Of a stretch of 64,000 bases of DNA, positions 7,116 through 14,791 are shown piece after piece (the stretch's first letter is position 1; every line of letters starts with the position of its first letter). This DNA comes from an uncultured Clostridia bacterium. GTDB taxonomy: Bacteria; Bacillota; Clostridia; Christensenellales; UBA1242. A model generated the notes under the pieces. That model saw only the letters and a program-made list of their open reading frames with translations, had not been told where the DNA came from and did not search any database. Position numbers and translations under genes: made by a program. The DNA lies in assembly GCA_944377485.1 (NCBI GenBank), contig CALWFB010000006.1, forward strand, positions 1-64,000, given 5' to 3'.

Positions 7116-9851
7116 TTACATATCCTCCTCGTCTTCAAATGTATCTCCATATAATTCCCTAAATTTAATTAGATTGATTACATATTTAATCGTTATTATC
7201 TTTTCATCATTTGTTGTTGGAAATCCAATACTTAATCCGACAATTGGCTTATCAAACTTATCTAATTGCTTCTTAGTCTCTTTACATATTAAATTTGTTT
7301 CTTTGTCAATTATATATGCTTTTGGTTTAATCAAATGGATAATTAAAATGGGGTTTCTTTTTATGCCATGTAAAAACACTTTATCGCTTACCGATTTACC
7401 AGTTGCTTTTGTATAATCTTTTTCCATTTTTGCTGCTGTTTTTTTATCTAAACCTAGTTTAGTGGTATAAGTTCCACCAAGCCTTGCATTTGAGAATTGT
7501 AAAGCAGATTTACTAGGAATATATTTAGCACTTCTTGATATAAGCATTGTTTTAACATTATTGGTTACATTGTATTCTTCTCCTGAACCAGTAGCAAATG
7601 AAATATCCCAAAAATCAAAATTACCATCTTCATCATTGTCAATTATTTTTGCTAATTCTTCAGTTTGAAAATCAAAATTGAAATAATTTGATTTGTATCT
7701 CTTTATAAATGAAGTAACAATTTCTTTTGGAACATTTTGCCATAAGTTTGGAGCTCCTATGATATTAAAATCATTGCACTTGTATTTATTATCTAATGAT
7801 ACTAATAAAGAGATCAAATCATCATAATTTTTATCATTAATACTGCTATCACTATTAACAATTGCCGTTTCTAATACTTCTCCACTAATAGAAACAGGAA
7901 TTTCTATTGATTCCGTGCTTCTCATTTTATTTCTTGCAGTAACTAATAACGAAGCTTTATCGGAACGAACCTTTAACCCAAAATCTATTGGGCTTTTATT
8001 TTCGCCTTCCATAATTTTAATTTCTTCTCTTAAATCATCACTTGCCCTAGATATATAAGAATACCAATCAATAGCTTCTTGTGATAACCAAATTCTACAC
8101 AAATCTTCATAGCCAGTTCTATAACCAAACCACCTACCCATTTGCATTAATGTATCATACATTTTTGAATTTCTATAAAAATAACTTATTATTAATCCTT
8201 CAAGTGTTAACCCTCTTGATAAACTATTACCTCCAATTGCTATTAATCGTAATCCATCTGGATATTCAGAATAATTCAAATTTTTTGCACCATTTGATTG
8301 GTTAACAACACGAACTACAATAGGGCCAATAGATTCTGATAGTTTACATTGTATTTGACTCCACGTAAATTCAGTAGTTTTTGCATAATTCTTTTCCCAA
8401 TAATATTTTAATTTTGCAATTGTTTCACATTTAAGAGCTCTTTCTTCATCTAATAAACAATTTGCCTTAATATCTCTTTGAATATTTCTAACAAAAGCAT
8501 CAATTATTTCATAAACTTGATTCTGAACTTTTGTAAATCTACTTACATTAACAAGCATTGATCTATGTGCTTTATTTTTCTTACGTAAATCACGAATAAC
8601 ATTTGCAATCATAAATGTATATAATGCTTCATATAAATCCTCAGGTAACTGAGAAACAGCATAATCACTTTTATGAGATTCGGGTAAGAATTTTGAAATT
8701 TCCTCATCATTTATTACTTTTAACATATATCCATGTTTTGATTGAACTGTTTCACCATCTTCATTCGTTGTTGGGAAAATTGTCCTAGCACCAATATAAT
8801 TTGATGGTGCATCCAAAGCGTATATAAAGTCACGAGGAAATAAATCTTCTCCAATCATATCATTATCCGTCTCAGGGTTTATAAATATATTAGCAAAAGG
8901 CGTAGCTGTAAAACCAACATAAGTTGCTTTTGTAAACATATTTAATATCTCTCTTATTTTTCTATTGATTGCTGTTGGATCTTCTTCACTACTTTTTGTA
9001 TTTATGGACGCATTATCAGCTTCATCATCAATTACTAATATTGGTTCATCTACTTTTGGTAAATATCCTTTACTTAAATTTAACCAATCTATAACCCTTT
9101 CTAATATTGTTTTATTTTTTTTAATTACTAATAAAATTGGTGCATTAATATTTGATATTGTCGCAACAAGATGTGTTGCAGCAGCAGTATTAAAATCAGA
9201 ACTTGTTGATGTTAAAGATAAAGCATTTATACTACTATCAAACTTACCTACACCTACAAAACTATTTGTTTTTTTCTTTATAATTGACAAACTATCAAGT
9301 CCAACAAAACCCTCATCAAGTCTAACTTGTGTTTGCTTTCTTAAATTTTCTAGTGTTCCAGTAAGCAATACAATCACTTTATATCCTACATCTGCTGCCT
9401 TATTAATAAGTGCTGTATAATTGGCAGTTTTACCTGATTGTACATCTCCTATAACTAATCCTCTTCGATTAAATGGATCTCCTTCTGGGTCTCCTAACAA
9501 ATCTATTATTCTATCTGAAGAAGCGTCAATAGAGTTAACCACATTACTAGCAAACTCTTTGTCAACTGTAAGATAATCTCTATATCTTAACCAAAATTTC
9601 ATAGGTTTAATAGCTCTTCTACTATCAAACCATTTCTTATGAATACCGTTACCTTGAACAACAGATCCTAATGTCATAAAAATTTTATATTTTGCATTTA
9701 TTTCGTTTTTTATTTCTTCTTTTTCTTCTTCAGTAATATTAAACAATAAAGAGAATTTGTTTATATTTGTTACTATATCATCCATTGTAACAGTATCTAG
9801 CTTGCTTAATAATGTGTTAAGTAAATTAATTACTGTTTCCTTATTTGTCAT
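7116..9851 (-). CDS. Z1 domain helicase-like ATPase of a MORC-type restriction system
   Basis: 911 aa. Walker A is GDVQSGKT (135-142), Walker B/DEAD-like is VIDDEADNAS (273-282), and motif III-like is GFTATPFANIF (313-323). The following region (LIAIGGNSLSRGLTLEGL, then MGRWFGYR) is the Z1 signature that replaces helicase domain 2 in this superfamily. Such proteins are predicted to couple ATP hydrolysis to DNA translocation or remodelling for an associated nuclease. The start overlaps the end of the GHKL ATPase gene by 11 bp. The long C-terminal 300 residues have no motif I recognise. Confidence 0.9.
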   Translation of the reverse strand: MTNKETVINLLNTLLSKLDTVTMDDIVTNINKFSLLFNITEEEKEEIKNEINAKYKIFMTLGSVVQGNGIHKKWFDSRRAIKPMKFWLRYRDYLTVDKEFASNVVNSIDASSDRIIDLLGDPEGDPFNRRGLVIGDVQSGKTANYTALINKAADVGYKVIVLLTGTLENLRKQTQVRLDEGFVGLDSLSIIKKKTNSFVGVGKFDSSINALSLTSTSSDFNTAAATHLVATISNINAPILLVIKKNKTILERVIDWLNLSKGYLPKVDEPILVIDDEADNASINTKSSEEDPTAINRKIREILNMFTKATYVGFTATPFANIFINPETDNDMIGEDLFPRDFIYALDAPSNYIGARTIFPTTNEDGETVQSKHGYMLKVINDEEISKFLPESHKSDYAVSQLPEDLYEALYTFMIANVIRDLRKKNKAHRSMLVNVSRFTKVQNQVYEIIDAFVRNIQRDIKANCLLDEERALKCETIAKLKYYWEKNYAKTTEFTWSQIQCKLSESIGPIVVRVVNQSNGAKNLNYSEYPDGLRLIAIGGNSLSRGLTLEGLIISYFYRNSKMYDTLMQMGRWFGYRTGYEDLCRIWLSQEAIDWYSYISRASDDLREEIKIMEGENKSPIDFGLKVRSDKASLLVTARNKMRSTESIEIPVSISGEVLETAIVNSDSSINDKNYDDLISLLVSLDNKYKCNDFNIIGAPNLWQNVPKEIVTSFIKRYKSNYFNFDFQTEELAKIIDNDEDGNFDFWDISFATGSGEEYNVTNNVKTMLISRSAKYIPSKSALQFSNARLGGTYTTKLGLDKKTAAKMEKDYTKATGKSVSDKVFLHGIKRNPILIIHLIKPKAYIIDKETNLICKETKKQLDKFDKPIVGLSIGFPTTNDEKIITIKYVINLIKFRELYGDTFEDEEDM

Positions 9852-11310
9852 TTAACATCTCCTCCTTAATTTTGTTTATTATGTGAATATATTTATTAAA
9901 AGGTTCTATGGTTATCAAACTATTTACTAAATCTTTCATTTCAAGACCTGCTTTCTCCCCATTCTCAATATATTCCATCATTTCTTTGAAAATAAATTCA
10001 TCATTTGGTTGCTGTGAAGCAATATTACCTTTACTTACATCAACATAGACAGCATCATAAGGAAAAGAATCCTGAATTAAATTTATAAATTTTTCAAACT
10101 TACTTTTTTCTTCTATAGTTAAAGAATTTTCATATTGTTTTACAATTGGGTGATTTTGATTGATTTGATATGAATAATTTCCTCTATTTTCAATTTTAAC
10201 CCAAACAGAATTTATATTTTTTGAGTTAACATTTCTACCTCGATATGTAAAAACTTTTTCACTTTTATCTACAATATTTTTTATAATATTGCATAAATTA
10301 ATTTTAATAACATCAGGTAAATTAGCAGAAGATTTTTTTATATCTATTTGCCAAATTGAATCTAATGTATTAGGTATATCTACCATAACTCTTGCTAATT
10401 TAAATAGCTCTTCTTGTCTTGACATCTTAAACCAAGTTCCCCACTTAATTAACCTTTTATTCCTATAAATATAAAAACCTTGGTTTCTCTTAAACCCATC
10501 TTCTCCACCAACCATATATTTATCTTGTTGCGATAATTTGCTAAAATGTGGTAATATGTAGGGTTTTACAAGTATTTTTTCTCCAAATATTTCCAATGGT
10601 TCCAAAGGTAATACTTGTGTAGCAGTATGATAACTTAAAAATGGATCTAATGGTTTAAGTTTGTTATTATTTACAAATATATTAACTCCATGTTGTGGGT
10701 CCTCGTAAGATAAATATCTATGGAATACTAATGATAAGTGGTACATTAAATCATTGGTTTTTTCATTTAAACTATCCGATAAAGATATAGAACTTTCTTT
10801 TATATAATCAAAATTTTGCCATAAGACTATTGTCCCACTTTCTAAATTACTTAATTTTTCAATCATTGGAATGCTTGCATTAATTTCGTCTTTCTCAAAT
10901 ATAATCAATTTCCAAGATTTGGTCTTATTTATATAATCTAAATCCCAACAACAAGCATTTATTACCCCATTTTTTTTAGAAATTACCGTTAGTTTTCTAC
11001 ATTGAGATAAAGAAGCTGTTTTCATACCTAATCCAAATCTACCCAAATCATTTGAATCTCTTGTTTTATTTGGATTATCGCTACCGTATCTCATTGCATT
11101 TTGCAAATCAATTAAATTCATTCCAAAGCCATCATCCAATATAGCGACATATGGACTGTCGTAAGCATTTATATCAACATATATATTTTTTGCTATTGCA
11201 CTTATACTATTGTCTATTATATCAGCAACAGCAGTCTCAAATGAATAGCCAATAGATCTAGTTGATTCTATTAAATTAGGTGCTAGCGGCAACATATCAA
11301 TATCTTTCAT
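9841..11310 (-). CDS. GHKL (MORC/MutL-like) ATPase, first gene of the defence operon
   Basis: 489 aa. The Bergerat fold is clear: N box AVADIIDNSISA (27-38), G1 box DDGFGM (59-64), G2 box GRFGLGMKTASLSQ (90-103). After the ATPase is an S5-like region with YIYRNKRLIKWG (about 275-290), typical of MORC and MutL relatives. Published comparative genomics links prokaryotic MORC-like ATPases with Z1 helicases, REase-fold nucleases and cytosine methylases in restriction-modification operons, which is exactly the present set. It is likely an ATP-driven DNA clamp that gates nuclease activity. It is the first gene of the operon; a -10-like TATACT lies upstream on the minus strand near 11340. Confidence 0.9.
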   Translation of the reverse strand: MKDIDMLPLAPNLIESTRSIGYSFETAVADIIDNSISAIAKNIYVDINAYDSPYVAILDDGFGMNLIDLQNAMRYGSDNPNKTRDSNDLGRFGLGMKTASLSQCRKLTVISKKNGVINACCWDLDYINKTKSWKLIIFEKDEINASIPMIEKLSNLESGTIVLWQNFDYIKESSISLSDSLNEKTNDLMYHLSLVFHRYLSYEDPQHGVNIFVNNNKLKPLDPFLSYHTATQVLPLEPLEIFGEKILVKPYILPHFSKLSQQDKYMVGGEDGFKRNQGFYIYRNKRLIKWGTWFKMSRQEELFKLARVMVDIPNTLDSIWQIDIKKSSANLPDVIKINLCNIIKNIVDKSEKVFTYRGRNVNSKNINSVWVKIENRGNYSYQINQNHPIVKQYENSLTIEEKSKFEKFINLIQDSFPYDAVYVDVSKGNIASQQPNDEFIFKEMMEYIENGEKAGLEMKDLVNSLITIEPFNKYIHIINKIKEEMLNDK

Positions 11311-11423
11311 ATTATCTCCAATAACTTTTCTATTTTAAGTATACCATATATTTTTACAAAATGTTTAAAATTTTCATAAAAAATTACCAAAATCTTTAAT
11401 ATATAAATATTAATTTAATAACA

Positions 11424-11996
11424 TTATTTAAATTGAAGTAAATCAATAACAATTATTGGTTTCTTTAGTGATTTCGCATAATCTAATGTCTTTTTAGTTC
11501 CTCCATTCTTACCATTAAATAATGCAATTACAAGTGATGAATTATTAATCATATACTGATTACGCTCGAACATACACTTTGGACCAATGTAATCATCGTA
11601 AATACATCTTACACCATCTAATTTTGATAATATATTTTTATACTTTTGTTTGTCTTTTTCGTTCCAAAGTTTATCTTGTGTCTTACACGGAATAGCTCCA
11701 ATTAATTTTATATTTGGGTATTCTTTTTTTAATTGCAAAATAATTTCCGCACATATCATATCAAATCCAAGAGCCATACCCGAAATAAATGTTGTGTAAC
11801 CATTTTTAATTGCTTTAATTATTTCTTCCTTTAATTTATTTTTCATTCTAATACATCTCTCATCTTGTTCATTAAATCTCCATGGTAAACTTTGTGGTCT
11901 ATGACCAGTAAAACAGCAAACTTTATTTGATAATTTATTATCTAACTCTTTTAATTTATTTTTCAATCCAAATATATTTTTAGATAACATATTCAT
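11424..11996 (-). CDS. SLOG-domain (DUF1273/YpsA-like) nucleotide-sensing protein
   Basis: 190 aa. The sequence CCFTGHRPQSLPWRFNEQD (about 27-45), FISGMALGFDMICAEI (about 70-85) and RNQYMINNSSLVIALFNG mark the DUF1273/YpsA branch of SLOG/Rossmann proteins, relatives of DprA and LOG. SLOG proteins bind or produce nucleotide-derived ligands and several act in anti-phage or conflict systems. The start ATGAATATG has AGGAG 8 bp upstream. It is divergent from the XRE repressor gene, with shared operator-like repeats between. It is separated from the defence operon by 113 bp with no clear terminator. Possible roles are a ligand sensor for the element or an independent defence gene. Confidence 0.85.
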   Translation of the reverse strand: MNMLSKNIFGLKNKLKELDNKLSNKVCCFTGHRPQSLPWRFNEQDERCIRMKNKLKEEIIKAIKNGYTTFISGMALGFDMICAEIILQLKKEYPNIKLIGAIPCKTQDKLWNEKDKQKYKNILSKLDGVRCIYDDYIGPKCMFERNQYMINNSSLVIALFNGKNGGTKKTLDYAKSLKKPIIVIDLLQFK

Positions 11997-12010
11997 AAAT
12001 CTCCTAGATA

Positions 12011-12081
12011 ATTATGTTTTTACATATATATAATAACATAAAAATGTTCTTTCTCAATAAAAAATATTATGTTTTTACATA
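12011..12081. promoter_or_regulatory. Repeated operator-like sequence between SLOG and XRE genes
   Basis: The 16-mer ATTATGTTTTTACATA occurs exactly at 12011-12026 and 12066-12081. Each holds the palindrome TATGT-TTTT-ACATA. Partial copies (TACATAATTACATA) follow near 12124-12138. The position in the divergent promoter region fits binding by the XRE protein at 12167. Confidence 0.55.
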
Positions 12082-12166
12082 ATTATTTATAAAAATGGCT
12101 ATGTTAAACTATACCTAGTTAAATACATAATTACATAGTTAAAATAAATATTGGAGTTGATAGAAT

Positions 12167-12409
12167 ATGAAAGTGTCACAAGCAGTTGCTACAAGAATTA
12201 GAGAAATATTATCTCAAAAACAAATGTCGCAATATAGATTGGAAATGAATTCTGGATTAAGTAAAGGAACATTAACTTCTTTAATGTATGCAAGATATAA
12301 AGGTGTAAATCTTACAACTTTAATTATAGTCATAAGAACACTTGGCATATCCATTGATGAATTCTTTAATAGTCCATTATTTAGTGAAGAAAATTTAGAC
12401 ATTGAATAA
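12167..12409 (+). CDS. XRE-family (Cro/CI-type) transcriptional regulator
   Basis: 80 aa, essentially one HTH_3/HTH_26 domain: ATRIREILSQKQMSQYRLEM (about 7-26), the recognition helix region LSKGTLTSLMYAR, then LTTLIIVIRTLGISIDEFFN. GGAG lies about 10 bp upstream of the ATG. It probably represses its own promoter and the divergent SLOG gene through the repeated palindromes at 12011-12081. It is the rightmost gene of the integrated element before the tRNA-Thr scar. Confidence 0.85.
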   Translation: MKVSQAVATRIREILSQKQMSQYRLEMNSGLSKGTLTSLMYARYKGVNLTTLIIVIRTLGISIDEFFNSPLFSEENLDIE

Positions 12410-12426
12410 ATTAAATATTTCATATT

Positions 12427-12468
12427 AAAAAAAGAGAGAATGGAAAGATTTTTCCATTCTCTTTTGTG
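12427..12468 (+). terminator. Terminator after the XRE gene
   Basis: A hairpin with arms GAATGGAAA and TTTCCATTC extended by flanking A/T pairs (about 12429-12466), followed by TTTTGTGTTTTG. It lies 18 bp after the XRE stop. Confidence 0.8.
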
Positions 12469-12605
12469 TTTTGCACTTATGGTAGAACACAACAAAATTG
12501 ACATTTTAACTTATAGTTAAAGCCATTTGGTAAGTTAAAATTCAATCGTTATCTTTAATTAATTTCACTCCAAGTTTTGAAATTTTACTATTTCACCAAA
12601 TAAAA

Positions 12606-12736
12606 TTTGACAACAAATATTTTTGATTTTAGATGATTTTAGGCAATTTTATATGGTAAAACAGGTGCATTTTACCCCTAAAAAATAGGCATTTGTTGTC
12701 AACTGTTGTCAATTTACTATTTTTTTGACAACAATT
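12606..12736. repeat. Four TTGTTGTCAA repeats in both orientations
   Basis: ATTTGTTGTCAA at 12691-12702, CTGTTGTCAATTT at 12703-12714 in tandem, and inverted copies at 12606-12618 (TTTGACAACAAAT) and 12725-12736 (TTGACAACAATT). The shared core is TGTTGTCAA. Short, repeated, mixed-orientation motifs beside an att site are typical of tyrosine-integrase or excisionase arm sites. Confidence 0.6.
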
Positions 12737-12820
12737 CTCGTTTTTGTTAACTAACAAAACTCTTTATTAATAAGGGTTTTAATCATATTGAGTTCAATTC
12801 CTTATCTTAAATATTCAAAA

Positions 12821-12866
12821 CTTGGTAAGGCGGAGGTCACGGGTTCAAGTCCCGTCATCAGCTCCA
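12821..12866 (+). other. attR scar: 3' half of a tRNA-Thr(GGT) gene
   Basis: From the anticodon loop onward the sequence is a proper tRNA: loop TTGGTAA with anticodon GGT (12824-12826), 3' anticodon strand GGCGG, T arm ACGGG-TTCAAGT-CCCGT (12839-12855), acceptor CATCAGC (12856-12862), discriminator T and encoded CCA (12864-12866). The 5' half is absent: AAAAC stands where CCGCC should pair. Only the 3' half is thus duplicated, which is what site-specific integration into a tRNA gene leaves at the distal end. The orientation places the element to the left (below 12821). Confidence 0.85.
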
Positions 12867-13178
12867 TTCATAAAGCCCTTGAAACTTTAGTAAAATAGGC
12901 ACTTTCAGGGGTTTTCTTTATTACTTAAATTTTATAAGTATTTATCAAAAAATCATTTGCTGTCAATTCTAGGACTAATTGCTGTCAAAATAGGGAGAAA
13001 AAAATAGACTGATAGTCAAAAGATAACTCATCGGTCTAAATCTTTTATAAACTGCCTAAAACTAACATATTTGCTGTCATTTGCTGTCATTCTTTTTATC
13101 TACTTAATTGTATATTTTTCTTTCATTTTACTCTTTTTTATCCGTTTAATTTGTATTAATAGCAGGTATCAAATATTA
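12867..13178. repeat. Gene-free stretch with four TTGCTGTCA repeats
   Basis: Copies at 12957-12966, 12979-12988, 13071-13079 and 13080-13089, all in the same orientation, the last two in direct tandem. They differ from the left-side repeats by one base (TTGCTGTCA against TTGTTGTCA). A repeat family on both sides of the tRNA scar suggests a second, related element or its remnant to the right. No gene is visible. Confidence 0.6.
12872..12920 (+). terminator. Putative native tRNA-Thr terminator
   Basis: An imperfect hairpin pairing AAGCCCTTGAAA with TTTCAGGGGTTTT, followed by a T-rich tract, directly behind the tRNA fragment. It would have ended the original tRNA transcript. Confidence 0.5.
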
Positions 13179-13631
13179 CTACATATACTTAGGATTTTCA
13201 ACTTTATCCCAAATATCTTTTACAAGTTCGTCACCTATTTTTGCATTTTGAATGAAATCTTCTTTGTCTAAAAAGAAATATACATTTTCTGGACTCCAAC
13301 CAAATTCGATTTTTTTATTCGTATTGCTTCTTAGATACAAGCAACAATTTAACCCCTTATACCAAAACTCCATTTCACTATAAAAATATAGTCCGTCAAG
13401 AAAATCATTTAAATCTGGTCTAAATGGCTTTCCTTCTTGATATAATATTTTTGCCTTATTTAAAGATATCAAATTAGGGAAAATTACTTCGTTTTCGTTT
13501 ATTTCTCCGAGTCTATTGTTATACCAACCGCAATATTGACACTCTCCATTTCCGGTTTTGCTGGCAAGTAAAGTTTTGCCACAAACATCACATTTTTTTT
13601 CAAAAATTTTATCATATTGATTATTTTTCAT
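13179..13631 (-). CDS. Cysteine-rich immunity-like protein (CPCC-type zinc ribbon)
   Basis: 150 aa. The N-terminus has CDVCG (14-18) and CQYCGWYNNR (about 31-40), a zinc ribbon resembling the CPCC family of presumed immunity proteins found beside polymorphic toxins. The rest is acidic and aromatic (FRPDLNDFLDGLYFYSEMEFWYKGL), typical of soluble immunity proteins. RBS AGGAGAAA precedes the ATG. It lies 12 bp downstream of a small toxin-like ORF in the same direction. An immunity role is inference from architecture and context. Confidence 0.6.
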   Translation of the reverse strand: MKNNQYDKIFEKKCDVCGKTLLASKTGNGECQYCGWYNNRLGEINENEVIFPNLISLNKAKILYQEGKPFRPDLNDFLDGLYFYSEMEFWYKGLNCCLYLRSNTNKKIEFGWSPENVYFFLDKEDFIQNAKIGDELVKDIWDKVENPKYM

Positions 13632-13643
13632 TATTTCTCCTTT

Positions 13644-13961
13644 TTAACAATAATTCATGTTTATTTTTTCACCATTTGGACCTACATATTCAAGTCTAGG
13701 AGGGTGTTCGCTATTTTTCTCCCAATCCCAATAATGGTCGTGGGGAAAAGTGTGGGTATTGTTTGAATTGTTGTGTTTCCAATCTCTATCCCAAATAGCT
13801 TTACCTTCTGCATCATACCATCTTTGTTGTAATAGTTCCCCAGTCACTTCATCATAATAATCAGTTCTAGAATTTGGAGCACATCCTTCAATATCTTTTA
13901 TATTTTTTCCAAATGGACCATAAACTTTATTCACTCCACCGCTTGGTTTACACATTCCCAT
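13644..13961 (-). CDS. Small polymorphic-toxin-like C-terminal domain protein
   Basis: 105 aa with YGPFGKNIKDIEGC, then RWYDAEGKAIWDRDWKH (about 47-63) and a histidine-rich HTFPHDHYWDWE (about 70-81). This conserved D/H-rich pattern resembles C-terminal toxin domains of Rhs/polymorphic toxins, here without a long N-terminal delivery region. The ATG overlaps the stop of the HNH gene (TAATG), so it is translationally coupled. The next gene looks like its immunity partner. The exact toxin family is uncertain. Confidence 0.55.
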   Translation of the reverse strand: MGMCKPSGGVNKVYGPFGKNIKDIEGCAPNSRTDYYDEVTGELLQQRWYDAEGKAIWDRDWKHNNSNNTHTFPHDHYWDWEKNSEHPPRLEYVGPNGEKINMNYC

Positions 13962-14782
13962 TATAACACCTCCTGTGGCAAAAGTCCAAATGCTTTAGAC
14001 TTCGTTTGTCCGTTATCACCTAATAATATAAAATAAATTTCTTTTCCCTCTAAATTTTCAACCTTTAGAGTTGTAACAAATTCTCCAATGACATTGTATT
14101 TTGTTTTTATTTTAATACCATCTAAAACCCAAATTATTTTGTTTGCGAACAACGAAGATACCGTAATTATACCTTGATAATTATCCACATCTAAATAATT
14201 AATTTTAGGAGCACCAATCAAGTTATCATTTGTTCTTTTTATATTAAATAATTTTTTTATTTCGTTATAACTAAGAATATTCAAATCAACATCTTGATAT
14301 GGATTCTCAATAAAAGGAATATTTTTCTCTTTTATTGTGGCGTTTTCAAGACCAAAATTTGTCAAATCTGCCTTTATTTTCCATCTGTAAATTTTATTCT
14401 GTTCTTCAAAATCCATTTGCGCTTTCATTAAATGCGCGGCATAATCTAATTCGCTACACTTGTTTACATTTATAAAATGCCTTTTAACTTCTTCTTCATA
14501 ACCCAATCTTTGAGAATTTTTAATATGTTTCACTCCGTGACATTTACTACACAATGCAATGATATCAAGTAATGATTGAGTTTTTGTTTTTATATCAAAC
14601 TCCCAAACTTCGTGAGCATCTAAATCATCCGTTACAAATCCACAAATTTGACATCTATGATTTGCTCTTTTGTAACAAAAATTTCTGACAATATCCCACT
14701 CTTTTTTAGGCAATGTTTTACTAAAGTCATTATTCCAAGCACCTTTTGGTAACAATTCTATAGTAAGTTTTAAAGTTTTCAT
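13961..14782 (-). CDS. HNH-type endonuclease-like protein
   Basis: 273 aa. Residues about 30-90 carry an HNH/zinc module: RANHRCQICGFVTDDLDAHE with Cys pair and His, then IIALCSKCHGVKHI with second Cys pair and terminal His. The remaining 180 residues include a beta-rich C-terminal part (YQGIITVSSLFANKIIWVL) that I do not recognise. It sits between a DUF4417-like gene (9 bp upstream) and the toxin-like ORF (overlap). It could be a nuclease of a phage-derived or defence cassette. Confidence 0.75.
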   Translation of the reverse strand: MKTLKLTIELLPKGAWNNDFSKTLPKKEWDIVRNFCYKRANHRCQICGFVTDDLDAHEVWEFDIKTKTQSLLDIIALCSKCHGVKHIKNSQRLGYEEEVKRHFINVNKCSELDYAAHLMKAQMDFEEQNKIYRWKIKADLTNFGLENATIKEKNIPFIENPYQDVDLNILSYNEIKKLFNIKRTNDNLIGAPKINYLDVDNYQGIITVSSLFANKIIWVLDGIKIKTKYNVIGEFVTTLKVENLEGKEIYFILLGDNGQTKSKAFGLLPQEVL

Positions 14783-14791
14783 TACCGCCTC

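Larger units (their letters stand above)
12410..12820. other. Gene-free element end with attachment-arm-like repeats
   Basis: No gene is seen. The stretch holds the XRE terminator, an inverted repeat TTTTAACTTA (12504-12513) / TAAGTTAAAA (12531-12540), four TTGTTGTCAA-type motifs (12606-12618 inverted, 12691-12702, 12703-12714, 12725-12736 inverted), and a small palindrome TTTTGTTA-AC-TAACAAAA (12742-12759). The cluster adjoins the tRNA-Thr fragment and has the layout of integrase arm-binding sites plus a recombination core. Confidence 0.55.

Noticed and set aside
12214-12504. Minus-strand 96-aa ORF across the XRE gene
   Set aside because: Antisense to a clear HTH gene and running through its terminator; no RBS.
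12742-12759. Palindrome TTTTGTTA-AC-TAACAAAA as a terminator
   Set aside because: No transcript is expected to end here and no T-run follows on either strand; it may be a recombination-related site but nothing proves it.
13071-13271. Plus-strand hydrophobic 66-aa ORF starting in the TTGCTGTCA repeats
   Set aside because: No ribosome binding site, starts inside repeats and overlaps the immunity-like gene on the other strand.
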